64,000 nt of DNA, taken from the NCBI GenBank assembly GCA_031081585.1, contig JAVHLY010000003.1, positions 9,408 to 73,407 of the forward strand. The letters are read 5' to 3'. Source of the stretch: Armatimonadota bacterium (GTDB taxonomy: Bacteria; Sysuimicrobiota; Sysuimicrobiia; Sysuimicrobiales; Humicultoraceae). Position 1 is the first letter of the stretch; each line of letters begins with the position of its first letter. The notes below the pieces were generated by a model that made no database searches, was not told the origin of the DNA, and worked only from the letters and a program-made list of their open reading frames with translations. This document shows positions 1 to 6,947 of the stretch, one piece after another. A program made the position numbers and the translations under genes.

Positions 1-1
1 C

Positions 2-115
2 CTGAGCGTGCGCACGGTGGAGAGCCACCGCGCCAGCATCATGGCCAAGCTGGACGCCGACAGCCTGGCCGACCTGATCTTCGCCGCCATCCGCATGGGC
101 CTGATCACGCCCTGA
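2..115 (+). CDS. LuxR/FixJ-type response regulator, C-terminal fragment
   Basis: Only the last 37 codons lie in the window; the frame is already open at the left edge. They contain the recognition helix of a LuxR-type (NarL/FixJ) helix-turn-helix, LSVRTVESHRASIMAKL, followed by a short helix rich in Leu and Ala, as in FixJ-family regulators (SxRTVExHRxxIMxK). The protein would bind DNA, probably after phosphorylation of an N-terminal receiver domain that is outside the window. A perfect 7-2-7 dyad lies seven bases after the stop. Family assignment is good; the partner kinase and targets cannot be seen. Confidence 0.85.
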   Translation: MSVRTVESHRASIMAKLDADSLADLIFAAIRMGLITP

Positions 116-121
116 GGTTCC

Positions 122-137
122 TCCGTAGAACTACGGA
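122..137. promoter_or_regulatory. Perfect 7-2-7 inverted repeat after the LuxR-type gene
   Basis: TCCGTAG-AA-CTACGGA is a perfect dyad of two heptamers separated by two bases. NarL-class LuxR-fold regulators are known to bind 7-2-7 heptamer pairs, so this may be an operator for the adjacent regulator. It lacks a T-run, so it is not a standard terminator. The operator role is inferred from geometry and position only. Confidence 0.4.
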
Positions 138-288
138 CGCTCCCCCTCGGGTCTCCGCCCGATGAAAATCGGCGCCGGTCCCGATGCGGCGCGACGATGC
201 GGCCCCCTACCGTACCCCTGGACCCGCAGGGTTCGCACGGCGCTGGCCCACCCGACCTGCGTGCACCCGGCGGGCAGGAGGGACGGAG

Positions 289-564
289 ATGCTGGAGAGC
301 CGGGAGCACCGCCGCGTCCTGCAGCGCCACCGCCGCACCACCGGCGCGCACCTGGAGGCGCACCGGGAGGCGCTGGCGGAGGTCCGGCGCGCCCTGCGCC
401 ACTCCCGCACCGTGCGGGCGCCGCGCGGTCACCGCGAGGCCCTGGAGGAGGCGCGCGAGCGCATGGCCCGGGCACGCAGCGAGCACAAGGCCGCCCTGGA
501 GCAGAACCGCTGGCTGCTGGCGCTGCTCGAGCGGCTGGCCCCCGAGCCGGGCGACCGCTCCTGA
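289..564 (+). CDS. Small charged alpha-helical protein, unknown function
   Basis: A 91-residue protein, from ATG 289 with GGAGGGACGGAG just upstream. I do not recognise the family. It is almost entirely helical in appearance, rich in Arg, Glu, Ala and His, with heptad-like spacing (MLESREHRRVLQRHRR, then EEARERMARARSEHKAAL), so a short coiled coil is likely. It has no Cys, signal peptide or membrane segment. The same frame opens at ATG 184, but the extra 35 residues are Pro/Arg-rich and look untranslated. It stands between the LuxR-type gene and the nucleotidyltransferase gene. Confidence 0.55.
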   Translation: MLESREHRRVLQRHRRTTGAHLEAHREALAEVRRALRHSRTVRAPRGHREALEEARERMARARSEHKAALEQNRWLLALLERLAPEPGDRS

Positions 565-639
565 GGGCTCTCCCCCCGACGGCCCCGCGGGTGGTGCGGT
601 CGCGCCGGCCGCCCGCGGGCGCCGCGGTATCATGAAGGT

Positions 640-1536
640 GTGCAGGCCATCGAGGCGCTGCGCGCCTTCTTCGCTCAGGAGCCCGACGTCGCCGCCGTCT
701 ACCTGTACGGGAGCTACGCGGGCGACCGCTCCTACCCCGACACCGACATCGAGATCGCGCTGCTCTTCCCCGAGGAGACGGACGAGGAGGCCATCCGCGA
801 CTACATGGACCGGCTGGCCGGCGCCGCCCCGCTCGGTGGGGAGCCCGGGATCCTGCTCCCCTTTGCCCTCAACACCCACATCCCGCCGGTGATCTACGAG
901 ATCCTGCACGGCGGCACGCTCCTGGTGGAGAACCAGCCGGAAGCCCGGGCCGCGGCCGTGCGCGCGCTGGAGGCCCGGGTCGAAGGGGAGCGGGCCAGCC
1001 TGCTGGAGGACGCCAAGGAAGCGATCCTGCAGGCCCGCTCGCTCGGGCTGGCCGTGGCGGCGCTGGACGGGTTCGTCCTGCCCCAGCCGCCGCGCTACCT
1101 CGACCCGATCCGCGTGGGATGGCGCCTGGCCCGCGTGCTCGGCTCGGCGGCCGTGCTCGACCAGGCCCTGCGCGACGTCGACCGCCTCCTGCGGGAGCAG
1201 GAGCGGCTGGCCCAGGCCGCGGGCTGGTACAGCAACGCGGTGGGCGCGGCGACCGGCATCGCCAAGGCCATGCTCAACATGTTCGCCATGCCGCGACCGC
1301 CCCGGCGGTGGCAGGTCTTCCTGCCGCTGGCCGACGGCGGTCTCATCTCCACCGAGCTCGCCCTGCAGCTGGGGGCCGCCGTGGAGCTGCGCTGGTCCCT
1401 GATGACCGGCGGGGCCGTGGCCGCCGAGCGCGTCGTGGGGGGGATCCGCAGCGCGCTGCCGCCCGTCGTCGCCTTCGCCCGGCTGGCCGCCTGGTACGCC
1501 GAGGTGCCCGGCGGGCGGGCGCAACCCGTCCATTGA
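640..1536 (+). CDS. MNT-type nucleotidyltransferase fused to a HEPN/DUF86-like helical domain
   Basis: 298 residues from GTG 640. The N-terminal ~115 residues are a minimal nucleotidyltransferase of the MntA class. Signature residues are G24-S25 (YLYGSYAGDRSYPD) and the acidic pair D36/E38 in DTDIEIALLF; the usual pair is D-x-D, so the second acid is Glu. Residues ~85-125 resemble the MntA tail (VIYEILHGGTLLVEN). Residues ~160-295 have the spacing and amphipathic helices of a DUF86/HEPN protein, including GLISTELALQLGAAVELRW. The HEPN RNase motif R-N-x4-H is absent; R-W stands in its place. MntA and HepT are normally two proteins of one toxin-antitoxin pair. The domain split is my reading, not a search result. 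Confidence 0.6.
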   Translation: MQAIEALRAFFAQEPDVAAVYLYGSYAGDRSYPDTDIEIALLFPEETDEEAIRDYMDRLAGAAPLGGEPGILLPFALNTHIPPVIYEILHGGTLLVENQPEARAAAVRALEARVEGERASLLEDAKEAILQARSLGLAVAALDGFVLPQPPRYLDPIRVGWRLARVLGSAAVLDQALRDVDRLLREQERLAQAAGWYSNAVGAATGIAKAMLNMFAMPRPPRRWQVFLPLADGGLISTELALQLGAAVELRWSLMTGGAVAAERVVGGIRSALPPVVAFARLAAWYAEVPGGRAQPVH

Positions 1537-1603
1537 GCTGCGGGCGCCACAGCCCGCGCACTGACCTGCATGGTGCCGCAGGAGCCGTGACCGGAGGGAC
1601 GCC

Positions 1604-1873
1604 ATGGACCCGGTGACCGTGGACGTGCAGCCGACGCCCAACGTGAACGCGCTGAAGTTCGTGGTGAACCGCCGCCTCACCGAGGGGCGCAGCCGTACCT
1701 TCCGCGCGGCCGCGGAGGCGGCGGACGTGCCGGTGGCCCAGCGCCTCCTCGCCATCCCCGGCGTGGTGCAGGTCTTCCTGCTGAACGACTTCATCACGGT
1801 GACGCGGGACCCGTCCGCCGACTGGAACGCCATCATCCCGCAGGTGGAGGCGGTGCTGCGCGAGATGCTGTAG
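1604..1873 (+). CDS. Free-standing Nfu N-terminal domain protein
   Basis: 89 residues with a good GGAGG-type ribosome site before ATG 1604. It matches the Nfu/NifU scaffold N-terminal domain: TPNVNALKFVVNRRL near the start and RLLAIPGVVQVFLLNDFITVTRD in the second half. In most bacteria this domain precedes a CxxC NifU C-domain in one protein. Here it stands alone, and a separate CxxC domain gene lies at 57335-57640. It contains no Cys, so it cannot carry a cluster itself and probably helps delivery or protein contact. Confidence 0.85.
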   Translation: MDPVTVDVQPTPNVNALKFVVNRRLTEGRSRTFRAAAEAADVPVAQRLLAIPGVVQVFLLNDFITVTRDPSADWNAIIPQVEAVLREML

Positions 1874-1917
1874 GTGCCGCGCGCTCAGCGCACCGCACAG
1901 GGAGGCCGCCCCCACGA

Positions 1918-3375
1918 TCACCTGAGCACCGGATGACCGACACCGGGCGGAGGGTGGCCGGTCGTCGCCACGGCGTCGGCTGCCGGGTGCCTCCGGTGGA
2001 GCGACCAGCTCGGTCCGGGCCGAGTTCCGTTCGGCTCCTCCGCGCTGCCCTCCGTGCCATCCCGGCGCACGGTCGACCACCTCTGCGCCAGGCCCGCCAC
2101 TTGGGCCTCGTACCCGTTGTGCGCCCGGCAGCGCAGCTCGAGGTTCGCGACGGTCGACCGCCCCCCTCGAGCCACGGGCTGGAGGTGGTGGAACTCCAGG
2201 AAGGCGGTCTCGCTGCACCGACGCCCATCCGGCGCGACGAAGGCGCACCGCCCGCCGTCCCGCACCCAGACCGTTCGCCTCACCGACGCCGGGATGGACC
2301 GGACCGGTGCGGCCGGCCGCTTGGCCGGTGCGGTCGGTCGCTTGGCCGGTGCGGTCGGTCGCTTGGCCGGTGCGGTCGGCCGCGCGCCCACAGACCGCGC
2401 TCCCGCCTCGCGCGCCGGGCCCGGCTCTCGTGGCCGGGCGGCGGCCCCGGTCCGGCGGCGGGCGACCTGCTGGAGGAGGGCGGTGAGGGCCCGGTCGATG
2501 ACCTGCGCGAGGTCGCCGTCGGGGATCTGGTGGCGCAGCAGGTCCTGGGCCTGCCGCAGCTTGGCCACCGTGGCGGCGCTGGCGGTGAACTGGACTTTGT
2601 AGCGCCCGGGGGCGAGCGGCTGGACGAGCGGCCGGTGGGACGGACGGGGGGAGGTGGTGGATTGCGGGTGCTCACGCTGCGGCTTGAGGATGCCAGTCGT
2701 GGCTGCGCCGGAGGCATCCGCGCTGTCAGCGCCGGAGGGTTGGCCCCTCTGTGTGGTCGCCTCGGCGGGCCCCGGCGTCTGAAGGGGCGGCGCCGCTCCC
2801 AGGGACGTCCCCGAGGCTATTGACCGTGGCGCCGGCAGTCGCCGCAGGACCGTGGGCACCGGTGGCTGGGGGTGGAGTGTCGCCACCAGCGCTTCCACCT
2901 CCCGCTTCGACCGGCCGGCGGCCGCGCGTAGGACCGCCTGGTGGTTGGCCGGGGTGAGGTGAGGAGCGAGGAGGGTGACCGTGGTAAGGGTGAGGGCGCC
3001 GCTGGCCAGGAGGTCGAGGAGGAGGGGGAAGCGGTGGGCGGCGCGGGCGGCCTGGATGCGGTGGTAGGCGGCGTGCTCGGAGAGGCGGAGGACCTCGGTG
3101 CAGTAGGTGAAGAGGGAGGCGCACCCGCGGGCCAGGTAGAGGCGGCGGGCGTCGAGCTCGGCGAGGTGGGCAACGAGGGCGGTGGTGGCCTCGCGCTCGC
3201 GGGCCGCGAGGGCCGAGACCTGCTCCAGCAGATCCGTGTCGGAGAGCCGCGCCACCGCGTCGAGCATGGCCGCAGCAGAGAACCGTACGCCCGTGGAGCG
3301 CTGCCCGGCGGCATCGAGCGGCGCGGCGTGTCTGGCGTGTGTGGCGTGCGTGGAAGCGTTCAGGCTCGTGCTCAT
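1918..3375 (-). CDS. HNH endonuclease family protein with DUF222-like N-terminal domain, copy 1
   Basis: 485 residues, ATG 3375. The N-terminal helical domain (residues ~35-190) carries LAELDARRLYLARGCASLFTY and HAAYHRIQAARAAHRFP, features of a large uncharacterised family found in many copies in some high-GC bacteria. A Pro/Ala/Gln-rich linker follows, then a second helical segment (KVQFTASAATVAKLRQAQDLL), a Lys/Pro repeat (PTAPAKR three times) and a C-terminal HNH nuclease domain: RRTVWVRDGGRCAF, C-S-E-T, EFHHLQP, NLELRCRAHN. The HNH His and Cys pairs are intact. It is a paralogue of the protein at 49346. Function in vivo is unknown; defence, DNA repair or selfish spread are all possible. 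Confidence 0.8.
   Translation of the reverse strand: MSTSLNASTHATHARHAAPLDAAGQRSTGVRFSAAAMLDAVARLSDTDLLEQVSALAAREREATTALVAHLAELDARRLYLARGCASLFTYCTEVLRLSEHAAYHRIQAARAAHRFPLLLDLLASGALTLTTVTLLAPHLTPANHQAVLRAAAGRSKREVEALVATLHPQPPVPTVLRRLPAPRSIASGTSLGAAPPLQTPGPAEATTQRGQPSGADSADASGAATTGILKPQREHPQSTTSPRPSHRPLVQPLAPGRYKVQFTASAATVAKLRQAQDLLRHQIPDGDLAQVIDRALTALLQQVARRRTGAAARPREPGPAREAGARSVGARPTAPAKRPTAPAKRPTAPAKRPAAPVRSIPASVRRTVWVRDGGRCAFVAPDGRRCSETAFLEFHHLQPVARGGRSTVANLELRCRAHNGYEAQVAGLAQRWSTVRRDGTEGSAEEPNGTRPGPSWSLHRRHPAADAVATTGHPPPGVGHPVLR
2319..2381. repeat. Three 21-bp direct repeats inside HNH copy 1
   Basis: Three 21-bp units starting GCTTGGCCGGTGCGGTCGG at 2319, 2340 and 2361, the last slightly changed. 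On the minus strand they encode the heptapeptide PTAPAKR repeated in frame, forming a basic linker before the HNH domain. Confidence 0.9.
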
Positions 3376-3662
3376 GGCTCAGAGATAACACGGGTGTGGG
3401 GAGCCCTCCGGAAGGCCGCGAGGAGGGCGCAACTCGGTCGGCCCGCTGCCGAAGGCCCGCCGCGTCGCGCAGCCGCCCCTGCGCCGAATGGACGCGCTCC
3501 AGGGGCATCCTGGCGGTGCGCGTCGTGCGTCGCTGGATGTGCACAAATTTCCCTGTCAAGTCGACAAATCGAGCGACAGAAAAGTTTCCCCGGCTGCCGA
3601 CGAAAATAATTTAGCCCCGGCCGCCGATATCTCGCTGCTAGATCTCACTGGACTCGCCGGGC

Positions 3663-3766
3663 CATCACGCGCCACACATCCCAGGGCCTGTCGCACGCCA
3701 CACATCCCGGGGCCCGTCGCACGTCACACATCCCAAGGACCATCGCGCGCTGCACGTCCCAAGGCC
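3663..3766. repeat. 26-bp degenerate tandem repeat, four units
   Basis: Units begin at 3663, 3689, 3715 and 3741, with core CACACATCCC (AY)GG, and a partial fifth unit follows to about 3780. Units 1-3 are nearly identical; unit 4 has drifted. They have no spacers and so are not a CRISPR array. Confidence 0.85.
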
Positions 3767-3805
3767 GTTGCGCGCCGCGCAGGTGACTCGACGCGCACCA
3801 GGAGC

Positions 3806-3867
3806 AACTCGGCCCGGGCCGAGCTCAACCTGAGCGCGAGGAGGCACAACTCGACCCGACCCGAGTT
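3806..3867. repeat. Pair of GC palindromes in the HNH-1 upstream gap
   Basis: CTCGGCCCGGGCCGAG at 3808-3823 is a perfect 16-bp palindrome. AACTCGACCCGACCCGAGTT at 3848-3867 is a 6-8-6 inverted repeat. A closely related 20-mer, AGCTCGGTCCGGGCCGAGTT, lies at 2007-2026 inside the 3' part of HNH copy 1. Their role is unknown. Confidence 0.7.
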
Positions 3868-4044
3868 CATCCCGATCCCTCGCCGACGAGATTCGCCGTC
3901 TGATGGCGCGGCGGGCTCATGGCACCGGACCGCCTCGCGGCAGATCAGGGCACCCGGCACCCAGAGCCGTCCTGCATTCCGGTAAAAGACCACGAGGACC
4001 ACGGGGAAGAGCCCGATCGTCTGCGGGTTTGGCTGCCGTCCGGG

Positions 4045-4917
4045 CTACACCGCGATCCCCATGGCGCGCAGCATGGCCCGGTCGGGCGGCACCGGGCCGC
4101 CCACGCTCCGCAGCCCCTGCGCGCCGGCTTCGACGATGTGCCGCACCCCCGGCGGCACCACCAGGGCACAGCCGGGGGCGAGCGGCAGCCGGGTGCCGTC
4201 GTCGAGGTCGTACGCCCACCCGGTGCCCTCCAGGACGAAGAGGCTGTCCTCGGAGGCGTCGTGGACGTGCGGGACGTTGCGCTCGCCCGCCGCCAGCTCC
4301 ACCAGGTTCATCACCGCGCGCTCGGCCCCCATGTGAGGGCTGACGACGAGCCAGGAGCGGCGGGCGATCATTGGCATCGGCACGCCGTCATGCTGCGGGT
4401 CCAGCACGCGGACGCCGGGGGCCGCCGGGGAGCGGGCGGGCCGTGCGCCGGTCGGGGAGGCCGCAGCCTCGCCGCGGGACGGGGAGGCCGCAGCCCCGCC
4501 GCGGGTGGTGGGGTGGGTGGGGCGCCCCCGCAGGGGCGCATGCTCCCCGGCCGGCAGAGGCAAGTCGCCGAGCAGCGCGGGGTCGGGCGGGCAGGGCCCG
4601 CCGACGAAGACGGCCGGGCCCCACAGCCGGTAGCCCTGGCCCGCGGCCAGGTAGATCATGCGGCCGCCACCGAGCGGCGTGCGCACGCCGTGGTCCAGGT
4701 CCTCGACCGCACCCTGGCCCGAGGCGACGTAGTAGACCGCCTCCATCGGGTGGCGCAGCGGGGCGGCGGCCGTCCCGGGGGGCAGCTCCAGGTAGATGAG
4801 CCCGCGCTCCCGCGCCCCCATGGCGGGGTGGAGGACGGCGCGGGCCCGCCCGCCGTCCGGGGTGATGGGCAGGTCGATGGCGTCCGTCTCCAGGCGGCTG
4901 ACCCGCACGCCAGCCAT
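4045..4917 (-). CDS. Bicupin protein, (S)-ureidoglycine aminohydrolase-like fold
   Basis: 290 residues from ATG 4917, whose A is the last base of the cyclase stop codon, so the two are translationally coupled. Two cupin barrels are visible. The first (~35-115) includes HPMEAVYYVASGQGAVEDLDHG. The second (~190-285) includes HVHDASEDSLFVLEGTGWAYDL and PPGVRH, with likely metal-binding His and Glu residues. Between them is a low-complexity linker (GGAAASPSRGEAAASPTGA) made by a 27-bp duplication. Two-barrel cupins of this size include (S)-ureidoglycine aminohydrolase of allantoin breakdown, but many act on other small molecules. Context suggests a catabolic role; the exact reaction is not established. 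Confidence 0.65.
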   Translation of the reverse strand: MAGVRVSRLETDAIDLPITPDGGRARAVLHPAMGARERGLIYLELPPGTAAAPLRHPMEAVYYVASGQGAVEDLDHGVRTPLGGGRMIYLAAGQGYRLWGPAVFVGGPCPPDPALLGDLPLPAGEHAPLRGRPTHPTTRGGAAASPSRGEAAASPTGARPARSPAAPGVRVLDPQHDGVPMPMIARRSWLVVSPHMGAERAVMNLVELAAGERNVPHVHDASEDSLFVLEGTGWAYDLDDGTRLPLAPGCALVVPPGVRHIVEAGAQGLRSVGGPVPPDRAMLRAMGIAV

Positions 4918-5711
4918 CAGCCGGCCTCCCCGCCTCGCCGGGCCGGTGCCGGCTCCCCCGCCTCCTCGTCCAGGAAGGCCACGATGCGGCACACCGAGGC
5001 TTCCCCGCCCACGAACTTCCAGGGGAAGGCGCCGACGGTGCAGCGCCGGTTGAGCAGCGTGGCCAGCTCCCCGCCCAGGTTCTCGGCGTGGATGACGCCG
5101 TGCCGGAAGGGCTCGTGGTGCATGCAGAAGAGGTCCGCCTCGGGGAAGCGCTCCTCCACCGACACCCCGAAGCGCCGCTCGTACTCCCGCACGAGGGCGG
5201 GGAAGCGGTAGCGGATGGAGGTGTTCATCGGGTGGTCGGCCGAGCCGCAGTCCACGCCGATCCACCGGAAGCGCATCTGGACCGCCCACGCTGCGAAGGC
5301 CCGGTCGGGACCGGGGTGGCGCGTGAAGTAGCGGGGGAGGTCTTCTTCCGGCATCCCGGCGTAGTAGCGGTGCCACCCGGTGTGCAGGATGAGGATGTCG
5401 CCCGGGCGGACCTCCACCTGGCGCATCACCAGCTCGGGCGTGTAGACGCCCCACTCCCCCACCTCGGAGACATCGGCGATGGCCGCCGGCCCGACGAGTT
5501 GCTCCAGCGGGATGGAGGCCATGTCGCCGCCGCCGGAGATCCCGTGCATCGGCGCGTCCATGTGCGTGCTGAGGTGGAGGGGCATCTCCACCATCTGGCT
5601 GACGATGCCGTGGGTGTGGTGGGTCTGGAGGTACCACAGGCGCAGCCCCGGGTACCCCACCCACCCCGGAGAGTGGATGGAGACGGGATGGCTCAGGTCC
5701 ACCACGCGCAC
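4917..5711 (-). CDS. Cyclase-family metal hydrolase (kynurenine formamidase-like)
   Basis: 264 residues, GTG 5711 with GGGAGGTGAG upstream. It belongs to the 'cyclase' family (kynurenine formamidase, isatin hydrolase and relatives). The metal motif HLSTHMDAPMHG (the family HxGTHxDxPxH) lies at about residues 46-57, and GDILILHTGWHRYY and the acidic C-terminal residues are also typical. Such enzymes hydrolyse amide or lactam bonds using Mn or Zn. It heads a two-gene minus-strand operon with the bicupin and is divergent from the cupin at 5805, at the edge of the catabolic island. Confidence 0.85.
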   Translation of the reverse strand: MRVVDLSHPVSIHSPGWVGYPGLRLWYLQTHHTHGIVSQMVEMPLHLSTHMDAPMHGISGGGDMASIPLEQLVGPAAIADVSEVGEWGVYTPELVMRQVEVRPGDILILHTGWHRYYAGMPEEDLPRYFTRHPGPDRAFAAWAVQMRFRWIGVDCGSADHPMNTSIRYRFPALVREYERRFGVSVEERFPEADLFCMHHEPFRHGVIHAENLGGELATLLNRRCTVGAFPWKFVGGEASVCRIVAFLDEEAGEPAPARRGGEAG

Positions 5712-5804
5712 GAGCTCTCACCTCCCGGGGGCGTCCGGCCTGGGCAGGAGTGTCGCCGCCGGCGCGGAACCTGCCAGGGACGCCGACCGACCGGAGGAAG
5801 CGCG

Positions 5805-6167
5805 ATGGCCGTCCTGCGCTGGAGCGACCTGCCCCTGGAGGAGCCCTACCCGGGGATCCGCCGGCGCCGGTTCGACGGCCACGGCTTCTCGGCCGTGCTC
5901 TACCACTTCGCGCCCGGCGCGGCGTTCCCGCTCCACAGCCATCCGGAGGAGCAGCTGGTCGTCCTGCTGGAGGGCCGGGTGCGCCTGCACCAGGGCGACG
6001 ACCGCCTGCTGCTCGCCCCCGGGGACGCGGCCTGGACGCCCCCCGGCGTCCCCCACGCCATCGAGGCGCTGGAGGGCCCCGCCACCCTCCTCAACCTGGT
6101 CGTCCCACGGCGCACCCGGCCGATCACCCTGCACGGCGAGGCACCGTCGACGACCCCGGGTGCCTGA
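5805..6167 (+). CDS. Small single-domain cupin protein
   Basis: 120 residues, ATG 5805 after GGAGGAAG. It forms a single cupin barrel with motif 1 HSHPEEQLVVLLEGRVRL (His, His, Glu metal ligands) and motif 2 PGDAAWTPPGVPHAIE (His). Such proteins can be small-molecule isomerases, dioxygenases or sensors; sequence alone does not say which. It is divergent from the cyclase gene, with 93 bp between the starts, and lies upstream of the XRE-cupin regulator, so it probably belongs to the same catabolic regulon. Confidence 0.8.
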   Translation: MAVLRWSDLPLEEPYPGIRRRRFDGHGFSAVLYHFAPGAAFPLHSHPEEQLVVLLEGRVRLHQGDDRLLLAPGDAAWTPPGVPHAIEALEGPATLLNLVVPRRTRPITLHGEAPSTTPGA

Positions 6168-6230
6168 AGGCGTCCGGCCCCTCCGGGCGCCCCGCGGCGA
6201 GCGGAGGGTCCGTGCCCCTGCCCTTCCATG

Positions 6231-6247
6231 GGGAAAGAGGATTTCCC
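6231..6247. promoter_or_regulatory. Inverted repeat GGGAAA-N5-TTTCCC before the XRE regulator
   Basis: GGGAAA-GAGGA-TTTCCC is a perfect 6-bp dyad about 25 bases upstream of ATG 6273, in an A+T-richer patch (TTTAAGTTGAATTCAATG) that could hold a -10 element. Position and symmetry fit an operator for autoregulation by the XRE protein encoded just downstream. This is inference. Confidence 0.45.
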
Positions 6248-6272
6248 TTCATCCTGGTTTAAGTTGAATTCA

Positions 6273-6947
6273 ATGACTCTGAAGAGGCAGCCGCGCCCCC
6301 CCGCCGGGGCGGGCGTCCGGCGCCGGGTGCCGGCGCGCCCGGCCCGCCCGCGCGCGCCCGCCCGGGCCGTGCGCGCCCTGGGCGTGGCCCGGACCCTGCG
6401 GGACGTCGGGCAGCGTATCCGGGCGGTGCGCCTGGCGCGGCGGATCACCCTGGCGCACGTGGCGCGGGAGACGGGGCTGAGCGCCGGGATGCTGAGCATG
6501 GTGGAGCGCGGAGTGGTCAACCCGTCCATCGGCACGCTGGTGGCCATCGCCGACGCGCTGCAGATCCCCATGGCCGCGCTCTTCGACGCCCTGGGCGAGC
6601 CCTCGTCGAGCCCGGTGGTGCGCCGCGAGGAGCAGCCGCTCGTGCGCACCCGCCCCGGGGTGGAGCGCCGGGTGCTGGCGCGCGACGACCCCTGGGACGT
6701 GGAGCTGGCGGAGAACTGCTACGAGCCCGGCACGGCCAGCGCCGACCACCCCATCAAGCACCGGGGCCGGGAGCTGGGGGTGGTCCTGGAGGGACGCCTC
6801 CGGGTCGAGGTGGCTGGCCGCACCTACGAGCTGCGCCCCATGGACGCCATCGCCTTCGACTCCTCGCTGCCGCACCGCTTCGTCAACCCGGGGCCGCGGC
6901 GCGCCCGCACCATCTGGGTGAACGTCCATGGCACGCGCACTCGCTAA
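6273..6947 (+). CDS. XRE-family transcriptional regulator with C-terminal cupin
   Basis: 224 residues from ATG 6273. The same frame also begins at ATG 6228, but that start would put the GGGAAA/TTTCCC dyad inside the gene. After a Pro/Arg-rich leader, residues ~45-100 are a HTH (RIRAVRLARRITLAHVARET, then GMLSMVERGVVNPSIGTLVAIADAL). Residues ~145-220 are a cupin with KHRGRELGVVLEGRLRVEV and LPHRFVNPG. This architecture (PuuR/SutR type) couples ligand sensing to DNA binding. Its last 20 bases overlap the molybdenum hydroxylase gene, so it probably controls the catabolic operon that follows. Confidence 0.9.
   Translation: MTLKRQPRPPAGAGVRRRVPARPARPRAPARAVRALGVARTLRDVGQRIRAVRLARRITLAHVARETGLSAGMLSMVERGVVNPSIGTLVAIADALQIPMAALFDALGEPSSSPVVRREEQPLVRTRPGVERRVLARDDPWDVELAENCYEPGTASADHPIKHRGRELGVVLEGRLRVEVAGRTYELRPMDAIAFDSSLPHRFVNPGPRRARTIWVNVHGTRTR

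Larger units (their letters stand above)
3376..4044. other. Gene-poor 0.67-kb gap with A+T-rich island and repeats
   Basis: No convincing gene is seen. Short open frames here have no ribosome site or family features. Next to the HNH start is ordinary GC-rich DNA. At about 3538-3655 there is an A+T-rich island (AAATTT, GTCAAGTCGACAAATC, GAAAATAATTTAG) unlike its surroundings. Four 26-bp degenerate repeats (3663-3766) and two G+C-rich palindromes (3806-3867) follow. On the minus strand TTGACA reads from 3559 to 3554 but no good -10 lies at the right distance, so an HNH promoter here is only possible. Confidence 0.6.

Noticed and set aside
3663-3766. Possible CRISPR array
   Set aside because: The 26-bp units are directly adjacent with no spacers and drift steadily, so they are simple tandem repeats. 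No cas genes are present.
3724-4002. A 92-codon minus-strand frame in the gap downstream of the bicupin
   Set aside because: It runs through the 26-bp repeats and palindromes, lacks a ribosome site, and resembles no family.
5088-5804. Upstream extension of the 5805 cupin gene in the same open frame
   Set aside because: The extra ~240 residues lie opposite the cyclase gene and are non-domain sequence. ATG 5805 has a strong ribosome site.
6228-6272. ATG 6228 as start of the XRE regulator
   Set aside because: It would place the GGGAAA/TTTCCC dyad and the A+T-rich patch in the coding region, and the added residues are not part of the HTH fold.
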